A stretch of 47,888 nucleotides of DNA from Verrucomicrobiota bacterium (lineage in GTDB: Bacteria > Verrucomicrobiota > Verrucomicrobiia > Chthoniobacterales > SZAS-18): contig JAFAXH010000157.1 of assembly GCA_019241085.1 (NCBI GenBank), positions 1-47,888 of the forward strand, given 5' to 3'. The notes beneath the pieces are model-generated. The model ran no database searches, was not told the DNA's origin, and worked only from the letters and a program-made list of their open reading frames with translations. A program made the translations under genes and the position numbers. Of the stretch, positions 34,974-44,449 are shown piece by piece; position 1 is the first letter of the stretch, and each line of letters begins with the position of its first letter.

Positions 34974-37952
34974 CTAACGCTGCTCCAACGCCGCCTGCGC
35001 CGCCGCCAGACGCGCGATGGGCACGCGGAACGGGCTGCAACTGACATACGCCAGGCCGAGGCGATGGCAGAACTTCACGCTGTTCGGGTCGCCGCCGTGC
35101 TCGCCGCAGATGCCAAGCTTGATGTCCGGCCGCGTCTGCCGGCCTTTTTCCGCCGCCACGCGCATGAGCGCGCCGACGCCGTTTTGGTCGATGGACGCAA
35201 ACGGGTTCGTCGGCAGGATTTCGAGTTCCGCGTAGCCCGGCAGGAATGAGCCGCTGTCGTCCCGGCTCATGCCGAGCGTCGTTTGCGTGAGATCGTTCGT
35301 GCCGAAGGAGAAAAACTCCGCCGTCTTCGCGATTTCGTTAGCGACCATGCAAGCGCGCGGAACTTCGATCATCGTGCCAACGAGGTAGTCGAATTTGCGC
35401 ACACCTTTTTCCTTCGCGACTTCCGCCGCCACGCGATGCACGAGATCGACTTGGAGTTGTAATTCCCGCGCGAAACCGACCAGCGGGATCATAATCTCCG
35501 GCCGCACCTTGATCTTCTCCGCCATGACTTCCGCCGCCGCTTCAAACACGGCACGCGCCTGCATCTCGCTGATTTCTGGATACGAAATGCCGAGCCGGCA
35601 GCCGCGATGGCCGAGCATGGGATTGAACTCGTGCAGGCTATTCACCCGCGCGGTGATCTTGCTCGTTTCCACACCCATTTTTTTGGCCAGATCGGTTTGC
35701 GCCGCTTTGTCGTGCGGCAGGAATTCGTGCAGCGGCGGATCGAGGAAACGGATCGTTGCCGGCAAGCCTTTCAACTCGCGGAAAATGCCGGCGAAATCCT
35801 GCTTTTGATACGGCAGCAGTTTGGCCAGCACCGCTTTGCGGTCCGCCGTCGTGTCGGCCAGGATCATCTCGCGCATGGCGTCGATGCGGTCGCCTTCAAA
35901 AAACATGTGCTCGGTGCGCGTGAGGCCGATGCCCTGCGCGCCGAACGCGACGGCATTCGCCACCTGCTCCGGCGTGTCGGCGTTCGTGCGGATGTCGAGT
36001 TTGCGGAAGGCGTCCGCATATTTCATCAGCGCGTCGAACTGTTGAAACGCCGCGCTTTTCTTGCCGTCGAGCGTCTTGTCCACGAGCACTTGCACGACCT
36101 CGCTCGGCGCGGTTTTTACTTCGCCCGCGAAGACTTCGCCGCTGGTGCCGTCGATGGAAATGAAGTCGCCCTGCTTCAGCGTCGTGCCGCCGGCGGAGAC
36201 GGTCTTTTTTGAATAGTCCACCTGCAACGCGCTCGCGCCGCAGACGCAGACTTTGCCCATCTGCCGCGCGACGAGCGCCGCGTGCGAACTGACGCCGCCG
36301 CGCGCCGTGAGAATGCCCTCGGCGGCGATCATGCCGCGCAGGTCTTCGGGCGACGTTTCGACGCGCACGAGCACGACTTTTTCGCCCTTGTGCACCATCT
36401 CAACGGCGGTCTCCGCGTTGAAGACCACCTTGCCACTCGCCGCGCCCGGCCCGGCGGGCAGGCCGCTGGCGATTTTCTTTGCGCCCTTGACGCTTTCTCG
36501 ATCAAAGATCGGCGCGAGAATCTGACTCAAGCTGTCTGCCGGAATGCGTTTCACGGCGTCCTCTTTTGAAATCAATTTCTCGCGCACCATCTCGGTCGCG
36601 ATGCGCACGGCGGCGGTGCCGGTGCGCTTGCCGTTGCGCGTTTGCAGGATGAACAGCCGATTGTCTTCGACCGTGAATTCCAAGTCCTGCATGTCGTGGA
36701 AATGTTTCTCCAGCCGGTCGCGCACTTTGAGCAACTCCTTGTGCGCATTCGGCATCTCCTGCGCGAGCTGCGCCACCGGGTGCGGCGTGCGCACGCCGGC
36801 GACCACGTCTTCGCCCTGCGCATTGATGAGGTATTCGCCGTAAAAGACTTTTTCGCCCGTCGCCGGATCGCGGGTGAAGGCAACGCCGGTCGCGCTGGTC
36901 TCGCCCATGTTGCCGAAGACCATCGTCTGCACGTTCACCGCCGTGCCCCACTCGTGCGGGATGCCGTATTTGCGGCGATAGACGATGGCGCGGTCGTTGT
37001 TCCAGCTCCCGAATACCGCGCCGATGGAACCCCACATCTGCTCGCGGCCATCCTGCGGAAATTCCTCGCCGGTGCGTGCTTTGATGAGGTCTTTGAAACG
37101 CGTCACCAGCTCCTTCAAATGCTCCACCGTAAGGTCCGTGTCGGCCTCCACGCCGACCTCGTGCTTGAGTTCCTCGATGACGGTTTCAAACGGCTCGTGC
37201 TCTTCACCCGCGCGTTTCTGCACACCCATGACCACGTCGCCATACATCTGCAAAAAGCGGCGGTAGGAATCATAAGCGAACCGCGGGTTATTCGACTTCG
37301 CCGCGACGATCTCGACGACCGTGTCGTTCATGCCGAGGTTGAGGATCGTATCCATCATGCCCGGCATCGAATCACGCGCACCGGAACGCACGCTGAGCAG
37401 CAGCGGGCTTTCGCCGCCGCCAAGGGTCTTGCCGACCGACTTTTCGATCTTCGCCAGCGCCTTCTCGACCTGGTCTTTCAACTCCGGCGGATAGGTCCGC
37501 TTGTTGTCATAAAAATAGGTGCAGACTTCAGTGGTGATCGTGAACCCCGGCGGCACCGGCAGGCCAATGCGCGTCATCTCCGCGAGGTTCGCGCCCTTGC
37601 CGCCGAGCAACGGCTTCATCGAGCCATCGCCGTCCGCCGTGCCGTCGCCGAAGTAGTAAACGTAGCGGCCTTTCTTCGCCTTCGGCGCAGCGGCAGCCGG
37701 CGCGGCGACCAGGCGTTTCGCGCTGCCGCTGCTGCTGCCATTGCGGCTTTTCGCCTTCGGTGCCACGGATCGCGCCGCGGCCGTTTTTGCCGGCGCGACA
37801 GCGCGCTTGGCTGCCGCGTTGCGGGTCGCCGGCTGCTTCCCGGTTGCAGGTTTTTTCTTCGCGGCGGAGGCGGTGGAAGGAACAGGTTTTTTGGCGCGAG
37901 AGTTCGAGCCGATTTTCTTCACGGCGGGACGTTTGGTCGAGGATTTGGGCAT
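34974..37952 (-). CDS. ppdK: pyruvate phosphate dikinase with histone-H1-like N-terminal tail
   Basis: The 992-residue enzyme reversibly converts pyruvate, ATP and phosphate to PEP, AMP and pyrophosphate. The core starts at about residue 96 ([20 protein letters not shown]) and contains [20 protein letters not shown], the phospho-His loop [18 protein letters not shown], and the C-terminal catalytic block [20 protein letters not shown] with the active Cys. The first 95 residues are an extra basic tail of K, R, A, P and S ([23 protein letters not shown]) not found in the enzyme core. The ATG at 37952 starts the tail; no Shine-Dalgarno. With the glyoxylate shunt in this window, it would supply PEP for gluconeogenesis. 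Confidence 0.95.
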   Translation of the reverse strand: MPKSSTKRPAVKKIGSNSRAKKPVPSTASAAKKKPATGKQPATRNAAAKRAVAPAKTAAARSVAPKAKSRNGSSSGSAKRLVAAPAAAAPKAKKGRYVYYFGDGTADGDGSMKPLLGGKGANLAEMTRIGLPVPPGFTITTEVCTYFYDNKRTYPPELKDQVEKALAKIEKSVGKTLGGGESPLLLSVRSGARDSMPGMMDTILNLGMNDTVVEIVAAKSNNPRFAYDSYRRFLQMYGDVVMGVQKRAGEEHEPFETVIEELKHEVGVEADTDLTVEHLKELVTRFKDLIKARTGEEFPQDGREQMWGSIGAVFGSWNNDRAIVYRRKYGIPHEWGTAVNVQTMVFGNMGETSATGVAFTRDPATGEKVFYGEYLINAQGEDVVAGVRTPHPVAQLAQEMPNAHKELLKVRDRLEKHFHDMQDLEFTVEDNRLFILQTRNGKRTGTAAVRIATEMVREKLISKEDAVKRIPADSLSQILAPIFDRESVKGAKKIASGLPAGPGAASGKVVFNAETAVEMVHKGEKVVLVRVETSPEDLRGMIAAEGILTARGGVSSHAALVARQMGKVCVCGASALQVDYSKKTVSAGGTTLKQGDFISIDGTSGEVFAGEVKTAPSEVVQVLVDKTLDGKKSAAFQQFDALMKYADAFRKLDIRTNADTPEQVANAVAFGAQGIGLTRTEHMFFEGDRIDAMREMILADTTADRKAVLAKLLPYQKQDFAGIFRELKGLPATIRFLDPPLHEFLPHDKAAQTDLAKKMGVETSKITARVNSLHEFNPMLGHRGCRLGISYPEISEMQARAVFEAAAEVMAEKIKVRPEIMIPLVGFARELQLQVDLVHRVAAEVAKEKGVRKFDYLVGTMIEVPRACMVANEIAKTAEFFSFGTNDLTQTTLGMSRDDSGSFLPGYAELEILPTNPFASIDQNGVGALMRVAAEKGRQTRPDIKLGICGEHGGDPNSVKFCHRLGLAYVSCSPFRVPIARLAAAQAALEQR

Positions 37953-38044
37953 AAGCAAAGTGGGCAGGAGCAACCGGAGTCTGCAAAAGTGGAGTTCCGA
38001 GCTTAAACGTCCGCTCCACAGTGTCAACGCTGCGTGTCTGCGGG

Positions 38045-38121
38045 TAGTGTCCTAATTTGGCGAATGGCGTGAGCGCTCGTCCTCTGTGTTCGGCAGAGCC
38101 AAACGTCAAATTAGGACACTA
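38045..38121. mobile_element. 77-bp MITE-like element with TA flanks
   Basis: GTAGTGTCCTAATTTG (38044-38059) and its perfect reverse complement (38107-38122) bound a 77-base unit, and the similarity extends inward with mismatches for about seven more bases. The ends can be read as TA target duplications flanking terminal repeats that start GTGTCC, as in IS630/Tc1-type elements. No transposase is encoded, so this would be a non-autonomous relic. Confidence 0.55.
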
Positions 38122-38139
38122 CTTGTCTGCGGACATCGG

Positions 38140-38340
38140 CGTAGTTTGCATGGCGCGGTGGATGTTCCGCGGGTAGGGCGGGCATCTTGCCTGCCGTGTT
38201 GCGCATCTTGCGGAACACACAAGCGCAAGGCGATGACACGTCTTCCCATGCATTCGGTTCTGCACCGGGCGAGGACGCCCGGCGCGGCAGGCAAGATGCC
38301 CGCCCTACCCGCGGAATGTCCATCGCGCCGCTTCACTGCG
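38140..38340 (+). repeat. long structured inverted repeat, possible RNA element
   Basis: Bases 38152-38196 pair with 38285-38329 over 45 positions. The inner 32 are perfect, and the three mismatches in the outer part are all G.U pairs in plus-strand RNA. An outer six-base helix (38140-38145 with 38335-38340) may extend it. Inside the loop are two more helices: CTTGCG 38207-38212 with CGCAAG 38224-38229, and CCGGGCG 38265-38271 with CGCCCGG 38276-38282 closed by AGGA. It lies between divergent ppdK and ruvB. Confidence 0.8.
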
Positions 38341-38440
38341 GAACACCTATGAAATGCGGGATTTTTTCATCAAAAAATCACCTGCCCAACGGCAGCCATT
38401 TCCGCCGAGTTGTGGTATAGTTTTCCCTCTGCTTCCGACC

Positions 38441-39469
38441 ATGACGAAACCTTTCGATCAAGACCCTGCCGACCCGAATTTTGAAGTCTCTTTGCGCCCG
38501 CCCGCGTTCAGTGAATTTGCCGGTCAAGACAAGGTGCGCGAGCGGCTCGAACTCCTCGTCGCCGCCGCGAAAGGCCGCGGCGACGTGCTCGAACACATCC
38601 TGCTCAGCGGCCCGCCCGGCTTGGGCAAAACTTCGCTCGCCTACATCGTCGCGCAATCCATGGGCGTGGCGATCAAGAGCACGAGCGGCCCGGTGATCGA
38701 AAAAGCCGGCGACCTCGCGGGATTGCTCACCACGATGGAGCGCGGCGACGTGTTGTTCATCGACGAAATTCACCGCCTCCAGGCGACCATCGAGGAATAC
38801 CTTTATCCGGCGATGGAGGACTTTAAACTCGACATCATCATCGACCAGGGACCGAACGCCCGCAGCGTGCGTTTGAATTTGCCAAAGTTCACCCTCATCG
38901 GCGCGACGACGCGCTCCGGCATGATCTCCGCGCCGCTGCGTTCGCGCTTCGGCATGGATTGCCGGATGAACTATTATTCCGCCGAAGATTTGCAAGGCAT
39001 CGTCCTGCGCTCGGCCGGTTTGCTCGACGTGCAAATCGACCCCGCTGGCGCCATGGAAATCGCCCGCCGCGCCCGCGGCACGCCGCGCATCGCCAACAAC
39101 CTTTTACGCTGGGTGCGCGACTTCGCCCAAGTGCGCGCCGATGGCCGGGTAAACGCCGAGGTCGCCGACGCCGCGCTGGCGATGCGCGACATCGACGCGG
39201 ACGGTTTCGACGAGATGGACAAGCGCGTCGTCGAGGCGCTGATCTACAAGTTCAACGGCGGCCCCGTCGGCTTGTCCTCGCTCGGCGTCGCCGTGGGCGA
39301 GGAAGCCGGGACGCTGGAGGAAGTCCACGAGCCGTATCTCATCATGCAAGGCTACCTCAAACGCACGCCGCAAGGCCGGGTCGCGATGCCGAAGGCGTAT
39401 GCCAAGCTCGGCCTCCAAGCGCCGGGCAAGGCGCTCGGTCATCAGGGCGAGCTGTTCGCTTCGGAATAA
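38441..39469 (+). CDS. ruvB: Holliday junction branch migration ATPase RuvB
   Basis: The 342-residue AAA+ motor drives branch migration of Holliday junctions with RuvA. Walker A is [19 protein letters not shown], Walker B is [20 protein letters not shown], sensor 1 is [20 protein letters not shown], and the C-terminal winged helix contains [20 protein letters not shown]. The ATG at 38441 (MTKPFDQD) gives the normal length; the open frame to 38354 lies in leader sequence. ruvA and ruvC are not adjacent. The last 28 bases overlap the convergent MnmC-like gene. Confidence 0.97.
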   Translation: MTKPFDQDPADPNFEVSLRPPAFSEFAGQDKVRERLELLVAAAKGRGDVLEHILLSGPPGLGKTSLAYIVAQSMGVAIKSTSGPVIEKAGDLAGLLTTMERGDVLFIDEIHRLQATIEEYLYPAMEDFKLDIIIDQGPNARSVRLNLPKFTLIGATTRSGMISAPLRSRFGMDCRMNYYSAEDLQGIVLRSAGLLDVQIDPAGAMEIARRARGTPRIANNLLRWVRDFAQVRADGRVNAEVADAALAMRDIDADGFDEMDKRVVEALIYKFNGGPVGLSSLGVAVGEEAGTLEEVHEPYLIMQGYLKRTPQGRVAMPKAYAKLGLQAPGKALGHQGELFASE

Positions 39470-40347
39470 AATTGCGGGTGCCGCCGCAGCCGCGTGAAGT
39501 CGGCGTCGCCGATCGGCCGGCGGGAGAAAACCGCGTTGCGCAACGGCGCGGCGTTGGTCGAGTGGCGCACCGTTGTTTCCAGCCAGCGGCGATCCAACGG
39601 TTGCGCGAGCAGCGCGCGTTCGTTGCTCGCCACGGTGGTCTCCTCCTTTTCGCCAGTAGCCGCGCCGATGCCGACGAAGAATCCGGCGAGCAAAAAGCCG
39701 ACGCGCACCGCGGTTGAACGCGAGTAGGTCGTCAACACACACGGCGTCTCTCCCATCTCGCCGCGCAACCGCTCGAACAACGCGAGCGTCCACATCTCGG
39801 GATTCACTGCTGGCGAATATGGATCGAAGAAAATCGCGTGCGGCGCGGGCCAGCCGCGCGGTGCCATTGCCGCAAAATTCGTTTGCACAAACACCCAGCG
39901 CAACGTGAGCGCATCCGCGCCAATCTCCACCGGCGCACGCGCCGCGAGCAGCGCATCGAGCCACGCTTCGCGACCGCGCGGATAGCCGAGTTCCTCTGCG
40001 TGTTGCCGTGCAAACCGCAACGGCTCGCACGAGCGATCAAAGCTGAACAATTCCACCCGCCGCCCGCGCAACCGCCCGCCCGCCGCGAGCAGCGCCTCGA
40101 TGGCCGTCAACGCATTCGCCGCCGCGCCCAGGCCCACGTCCCAGATGACAAACGGCTGCGCGCGCAGAGCGGCTACGCGTTCCACCAGTTGCCCGCCGGC
40201 CACGTGCACCGCCGTCGCCTCCGCCACCGGCCCGACGACCGGATGAAACACCTGCCCGTTGTCGCGCGCCCGCAAGCTGCGCACACCCCCGGCCAGCGTG
40301 ACCAATTCAAAGCCGCCCGCCTCTTCGTCTGCGTGCCGCTCACTCAC
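39442..40347 (-). CDS. MnmC-like SAM-dependent methyltransferase domain protein
   Basis: The 301-residue protein matches the methyltransferase domain of MnmC (tRNA 5-methylaminomethyl-2-thiouridine methyltransferase). The SAM-binding strand is [20 protein letters not shown], followed by an acidic strand [15 protein letters not shown], and the substrate side has [20 protein letters not shown] and [20 protein letters not shown]. The FAD-dependent oxidase half of classical MnmC is missing, as in several phyla with single-domain forms. The frame continues upstream, but a GTG at 40347 overlaps the TGA of the preceding gene as GTGA, the typical coupled start. Its 3' end overlaps ruvB by 28 bases on the opposite strand. 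Confidence 0.82.
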   Translation of the reverse strand: MSERHADEEAGGFELVTLAGGVRSLRARDNGQVFHPVVGPVAEATAVHVAGGQLVERVAALRAQPFVIWDVGLGAAANALTAIEALLAAGGRLRGRRVELFSFDRSCEPLRFARQHAEELGYPRGREAWLDALLAARAPVEIGADALTLRWVFVQTNFAAMAPRGWPAPHAIFFDPYSPAVNPEMWTLALFERLRGEMGETPCVLTTYSRSTAVRVGFLLAGFFVGIGAATGEKEETTVASNERALLAQPLDRRWLETTVRHSTNAAPLRNAVFSRRPIGDADFTRLRRHPQFYSEANSSP

Positions 40348-40574
40348 ACCGCGCGCCTGCCGTCCACGCCTTTCCACAACGCTGCGTCCACCGCCGCGAC
40401 GACGTGGCCGATCCAGCCGCCCCAGCCGAACGTGATGACCCACAGCACGCCGCTGAGCACGAAATAAAACACCGCCGCGAACACGCGGCCTTGCACGAGC
40501 TGCCCGAGGCCGGGAAGAAAGAAACTCGCCAACCCCGCGATCACGTTGCCCGCTGAACCTGGACCCATTGTCAT
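40344..40574 (-). CDS. small two-helix membrane protein
   Basis: The 76-residue product has two hydrophobic segments, GNVIAGLASFFLPGLGQLVQ and VFYFVLSGVLWVITFGWGGW, and the motif SFFLPGLGQLVQGR that is typical of short TM2-like/DUF5683-like inner-membrane proteins. Function unknown. Its ATG may be at 40574 or 40568. The stop codon overlaps the GTG start of the MnmC-like gene, so the two are probably translationally coupled. It is divergent from the metal ATPase gene with about 120 bases between. Confidence 0.75.
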   Translation of the reverse strand: MTMGPGSAGNVIAGLASFFLPGLGQLVQGRVFAAVFYFVLSGVLWVITFGWGGWIGHVVAAVDAALWKGVDGRRAV

Positions 40575-40693
40575 GACGTGGAATTTGCACCAGCCCGCCG
40601 CACAGTCGAGCGACAATCGCAACGCGCGGCCCGCCGCAATCGAGACTTTATCTCACATTGTGAACGGGCGCGGCTCACCTTAAAATCCCCGCT

Positions 40694-43099
40694 GTGTCTG
40701 CCCCATCTTCCAAGGATGCTTCCGCCGTCCTCCCAGCCCATCCCGATTGCGCGGTGGAAAACGTCGGCCGCCTGCTGGCCGAGGAGCCGAAGCTGGAAGC
40801 CGTCGCCTTCGAGACGAAGACGAAGAAGCTCGCCATCGCGACCCTCGGCGACGACCCCGGCCAGCGCCTCGCCCATCGCGTCACCGACGCCTTCAACCGC
40901 CCGCCCGCCAGCCGTTGCGGCGAAGCGCGCGCGGACGGCACTTGCGCGGAGTGCGGCCTGGCCATCGAAAGCCGCGCGGACCATCAGCACCGCGGTCGGG
41001 TGGTCGTCAAACACGTGCTCGGCAACACGCTCATCGAAAAGCAGACTTGCTCGACGGCCATCGGCTTCTGGCGTTGGCAGAACGTGCGCTGGCCGAAGTT
41101 CGTCCCGCGCGCCAGCGTCAGCGCCGGCAGCGCCGGTGCCGCGCACGACGACCACGCGCACGATCCCGACGAGTGGAAATTTTTGGCAAAACTCGCCGCC
41201 GGTTGTTTCCTCGCCGGCCTAGCCGCGTTCGTTTCGGAAAAGCTCGGCGCGCCCTGGCCGGTCACGCTCGCGTGCTGGCTCGTTTGTTATTTGTGCGGCG
41301 CGTGGGAAGCGGCGGAGGAGACGTTGGAAAACCTGCGCGCCGGCGAGCTGGACGTTCACTTCCTCATGCTCGCCGTGGCCCTCGGCGCGGCGGCTATCGG
41401 CGCGTGGCACGAAGGCGCGCTGTTGCTCTTCCTTTTCAGCGCCAGCGGCGCGATGGAGCACTACGCGCAGGGCCGCACGCAACGCGAAATCGGCGCGCTC
41501 CTGCGCGGCGCGCCGAAGACGGCGACCGTGCTCGACGAAGCGTCCGGCGCGGAGCGCGCGGTGCCGGTGGAAGAACTCACGCCGGGAATGCTCGTGCGCG
41601 TCACCGGCGGCCAGCAAGTGCCCGTCGATCTGCGCGTCACGCGCGGCGAGAGCGCGTGCGATGAATCCAACCTCACCGGCGAAGCGCGGCCCGTGCCGAA
41701 GGCGCTCGGCGACGACCTCTTTGCCGGCACGCTGAACCTCCACGGCTTGCTCGAAGGCCGCGTGCTCCGTCCGGCCAGCGAGAGCGCGTTGCAAAAGGTC
41801 ATCCGCCTCATCGACGAAGCGCAGTCGCTGCGCGCCCCGTCGCAACGTTTCACCGACAAATTCGGCACCGGCTACACCTATGGCATCCTCGGCTTGTGCG
41901 CGGCGATGTTCTTCATCTGGTGGCTCGGCTTTCACCTGCCCGCCTTCCGCTCGACTGCCGGCGGCCCGACGAGCGCCTTCTATCGCGCGATGACGCTTCT
42001 CGTCGTGGCGTCGCCGTGCGCGCTGGTGTTGAGCATCCCTTCCGCCATCCTGTCGGCCATTGCCTTTGCTGCCCGGCGCGGCGTGCTCTTTCGCGGCGGC
42101 GCGGCGCTCGAAGCCTTGGCGCAGGTCAACGTCGTCGCGCTCGATAAGACCGGCACGCTCACCGCTGGCGAGCTGCGCCTGGCGCGCGTCGAGACCTTGC
42201 GCGGCGACGAAGCGCAGCTCCTCGACGCCGCCTACAATCTCGCGCGCTTTTCCGATCACCCGCTTTCCCGCGCCCTCAAGCGCGTCGGCCGCCAGCGCGG
42301 CCTGGCCGAGCGCGAGCCGGAGAAGTTCGAGTCCGTCGCCGGCGCCGGCTTGCGCGCGGAATTCGGGCATCGCACCTACCTGCTCGGTCGCCGGGAATTC
42401 GTCGCGCCCTTGTTGCCGGCGGCTGCCGATGATGGCCTGACGGCAAACTTTTCGTCCACTGCGTCCGAGACGCCCGCCGACGAGGCGCAAGTCTGGGTAG
42501 CCGGCCCCGACTTTGCCGGCTGCCTCACCTTCCGCGACGAACTCCGCCCGGAAGCCCGCGCGCTCCTCGCCAGCCTGCGCGCCGACGGCATCCGCGCCAT
42601 CATGCTCACCGGCGACCGCCACGCCACCGCCGAACGCCTCGCCCGCGAGGTCGGCCTCGACGAAGTCCGCGCCGACCTCCATCCCGCCGACAAGCTCGCC
42701 GCCGTGCAGGAACTCAAGGCCGATGGCCGCAACAGCGTAGCCATGATCGGCGACGGCGTCAACGACGCGCCCTGTCTCGCCGCCGCCGATGTCGGCGTGG
42801 CGATGGGCGCCCGCGGGTCCGACGCCGCCTTGGAACAAGCCGAGGTGATCCTCATGCACGACCGGCTGGAGAACTTCCGCCTCGCCGCCGACCTCAGCCA
42901 CCGCACGCGCCGCGTGATTCAGCAAAACCTCGCGCTCTCCCTCGGCGTCGTGGCGTTGATGGTCGCTGCCAGCCTGTTCGGCATCGTGCCCCTGGCCCTC
43001 GGCGTTGCCGCGCACGAAGGCAGCACCGCCGTCGTCGTCCTCAACAGCCTGCGCCTGCTCCTCGGGCGCGGCTCCCGCGCGATGGCGATGCCACGCTGA
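40694..43099 (+). CDS. P1B-4-type heavy-metal-transporting ATPase
   Basis: The 801-residue inner-membrane pump has the P1B layout: phosphatase motif TGE (328-330), the membrane motif SPC at 440-442, phosphorylation site DKTGT (484-488), SDHPLS (520-525), hinge GDGVNDAP (686-693), and HEGST in the last helices (774-778). SPC plus HEGST is the combination of the P1B-4 group, whose members export Co, Zn, Fe or similar divalent ions. The N-terminus has a degenerate HMA-like fold without CxxC, a Cys cluster C75-x8-C84-x2-C87, and the His/Asp segment HDDHAHD (151-157), all possible metal-binding sites. The start is a GTG at 40694 preceded by TTAAAAT as a weak -10 box. Confidence 0.93.
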   Translation: MSAPSSKDASAVLPAHPDCAVENVGRLLAEEPKLEAVAFETKTKKLAIATLGDDPGQRLAHRVTDAFNRPPASRCGEARADGTCAECGLAIESRADHQHRGRVVVKHVLGNTLIEKQTCSTAIGFWRWQNVRWPKFVPRASVSAGSAGAAHDDHAHDPDEWKFLAKLAAGCFLAGLAAFVSEKLGAPWPVTLACWLVCYLCGAWEAAEETLENLRAGELDVHFLMLAVALGAAAIGAWHEGALLLFLFSASGAMEHYAQGRTQREIGALLRGAPKTATVLDEASGAERAVPVEELTPGMLVRVTGGQQVPVDLRVTRGESACDESNLTGEARPVPKALGDDLFAGTLNLHGLLEGRVLRPASESALQKVIRLIDEAQSLRAPSQRFTDKFGTGYTYGILGLCAAMFFIWWLGFHLPAFRSTAGGPTSAFYRAMTLLVVASPCALVLSIPSAILSAIAFAARRGVLFRGGAALEALAQVNVVALDKTGTLTAGELRLARVETLRGDEAQLLDAAYNLARFSDHPLSRALKRVGRQRGLAEREPEKFESVAGAGLRAEFGHRTYLLGRREFVAPLLPAAADDGLTANFSSTASETPADEAQVWVAGPDFAGCLTFRDELRPEARALLASLRADGIRAIMLTGDRHATAERLAREVGLDEVRADLHPADKLAAVQELKADGRNSVAMIGDGVNDAPCLAAADVGVAMGARGSDAALEQAEVILMHDRLENFRLAADLSHRTRRVIQQNLALSLGVVALMVAASLFGIVPLALGVAAHEGSTAVVVLNSLRLLLGRGSRAMAMPR

Positions 43100-43107
43100 A
43101 ATGGGCC

Positions 43108-43133
43108 TCACGCGAAGGACGCAAAGCGCAAAG
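43108..43133. repeat. single-arm copy of the CGCAAAG repeat class
   Basis: This 26-base segment matches the reverse complement of 10360-10385 at about 19 of 26 positions, but has no complementary partner arm nearby. It lies directly after the metal ATPase stop. Confidence 0.5.
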
Positions 43134-43150
43134 TCCCGCGCTGGCAATCG

Positions 43151-43255
43151 CCCAGCGCTCCAGCGTCAGGAAAAGGCGGCGTGTGGCCTCGAATCAACCT
43201 CCGCCGAAAATTGAATCGCCCTCCGCCGACAATAGCCCAGCGCTTTAGCGCTGGG
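43151..43255. repeat. two copies of a CCCAGCGCT palindrome
   Basis: CCCAGCGCT-TT-AGCGCTGGG at 43236-43255 is a perfect 9-bp stem with a two-base loop. A decayed copy, with CC in the loop and changes in the right arm, lies at 43151-43170. Both are preceded by AAT-C/A-G. They sit between the convergent metal ATPase and citrate synthase genes and may help terminate transcription. Confidence 0.7.
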
Positions 43256-43303
43256 AAGGGCAGTGGGCCATCGCGCCTTCCAGCCAGTCGGTCACACGCC
43301 CGC

Positions 43304-44422
43304 CTAGCGCTGGTCGATGGGGACGACCTTCAGGCCGACGGGGGTGCCGGTGTATTCGCTCAGGGGGCGATAGAGGCGATTGTCCTCGAGTTGTTCGAGA
43401 ATGTGCGCCGCCCAGCCGGCCACGCGGGCGATGGTGAAGACGGGCGTGAAGAGGTCCGTCGGGATGCCGAGCGAGTAATAAACGGTGGCGGAATAGAAAT
43501 CGACGTTGGCGTTCAGCCCCTTCTTCTCCTTCATGTAGGCGGCGATGCGCTCGCTCATCTGGATCCACTTCGGCTCGCCGAGCTGTTCGCTGAGCTTTTG
43601 GCCCATGGCGCGCAGGTGCGGGGCGCGCGGGTCGAGGGTCTTATAGACGCGGTGGCCGATGCCCATGATCTTCTTCTTTTGGGCGAGCTGGCTCTCCAGC
43701 CAGGCATCGACCTGGTCCACGCCGCCGATCTCTTGGAGCATGTGGATGACGCCTTCGTTGGCGCCGCCGTGGAGCGGGCCTTTGAGGGCGGCGATGGCGG
43801 CGGTGATGGCGCTGAACACGTCGGTGAGCGTGGCGATGACGACGCGGGCGGTGAAGGTCGAGGCGTTCATGCCGTGGTCGGCATGGAGCACGTAGGCGAC
43901 ATCGAGGGTCTGCGCGGCCTCGGCCGTCGGCTCGGCGTCGTTGATGAGATAAAGGAAGTGCGCCGCTTCGCCCAGGTCGGGCCGGACGGGAGGCAGGCGC
44001 TTGCCGAGCCGGGCGCGGTGGAAGTAGGCGGCGATGACGCCCATCTTGGCCGTGAGGGAGAGGCAGCGCTCGTAGTTGGCCTCGCGCGTGTAGCCTTGGG
44101 CGCTGTCGTAGAGGCCGAGCATGGAGACGGCCGTGCGAATTACATCCATCGGGTTGGCCTCCTTCGGCGAAGTGAGGAGGAAATCGATGACCTGCTGCGG
44201 GAGTGCGCGCTGGTCGCGCAGGGACTTGGTGAGCGCGGCGAGTTCATCGCGTTTCGGCAGACGGTTGTTCCAGAGCAGGTAGATGACTTCCTCGAAGCTC
44301 ACCTTGCCGGCGATTTCGTTGATGTCGTAACCGGCGTAGATGAGTTGACCTTTGTCGCCGAGCACGTCGCTCAAGCGCGTGGTGTTGGCGACGATGCCTT
44401 CGAGACCTTTGGAGACCATCAT
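43304..44422 (-). CDS. gltA: citrate synthase
   Basis: The 372-residue cytosolic enzyme condenses acetyl-CoA and oxaloacetate to citrate. Catalytic and signature regions are YVLHADHGMNASTFTARV, LKGPLHGGANEGVIHML, the signature IMGIGHRVYKTLDPRAPHLR, and the catalytic Asp in NVDFYSATVYYSLGIP. The length matches the short dimeric (Gram-positive/archaeal-like) form rather than the roughly 430-residue hexameric enzyme, so it may not be NADH-inhibited. It is the last gene of the sucC-sucD-(79 aa)-gltA group, 27 bases after the small gene. Two ATGs at 44422 and 44419 are possible starts. Confidence 0.95.
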   Translation of the reverse strand: MMVSKGLEGIVANTTRLSDVLGDKGQLIYAGYDINEIAGKVSFEEVIYLLWNNRLPKRDELAALTKSLRDQRALPQQVIDFLLTSPKEANPMDVIRTAVSMLGLYDSAQGYTREANYERCLSLTAKMGVIAAYFHRARLGKRLPPVRPDLGEAAHFLYLINDAEPTAEAAQTLDVAYVLHADHGMNASTFTARVVIATLTDVFSAITAAIAALKGPLHGGANEGVIHMLQEIGGVDQVDAWLESQLAQKKKIMGIGHRVYKTLDPRAPHLRAMGQKLSEQLGEPKWIQMSERIAAYMKEKKGLNANVDFYSATVYYSLGIPTDLFTPVFTIARVAGWAAHILEQLEDNRLYRPLSEYTGTPVGLKVVPIDQR

Positions 44423-44449
44423 AAAATTTGAGAGAACTGGATTGAGAGA

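Larger units (their letters stand above)
38028..38440. other. 413-base gene-free region between ppdK and ruvB
   Basis: This divergent intergenic region must carry promoters for both genes. Most of it is occupied by the MITE-like element (38045-38121) and the long structured repeat (38140-38340). Between the repeat and the ruvB start the sequence TTGTGGTATAGTTTT near 38410-38424 contains a TATAGT-like -10 box, a tentative ruvB promoter. Confidence 0.5.

Noticed and set aside
40348-40590. Upstream extension of the MnmC-like frame
   Set aside because: It is the frame-shifted reading of the small membrane protein gene; the GTGA overlap gives a natural start.
41219-43147. 642-codon minus-strand open frame opposite the metal ATPase gene
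   Set aside because: Antisense shadow; the plus strand has all P-type ATPase motifs.
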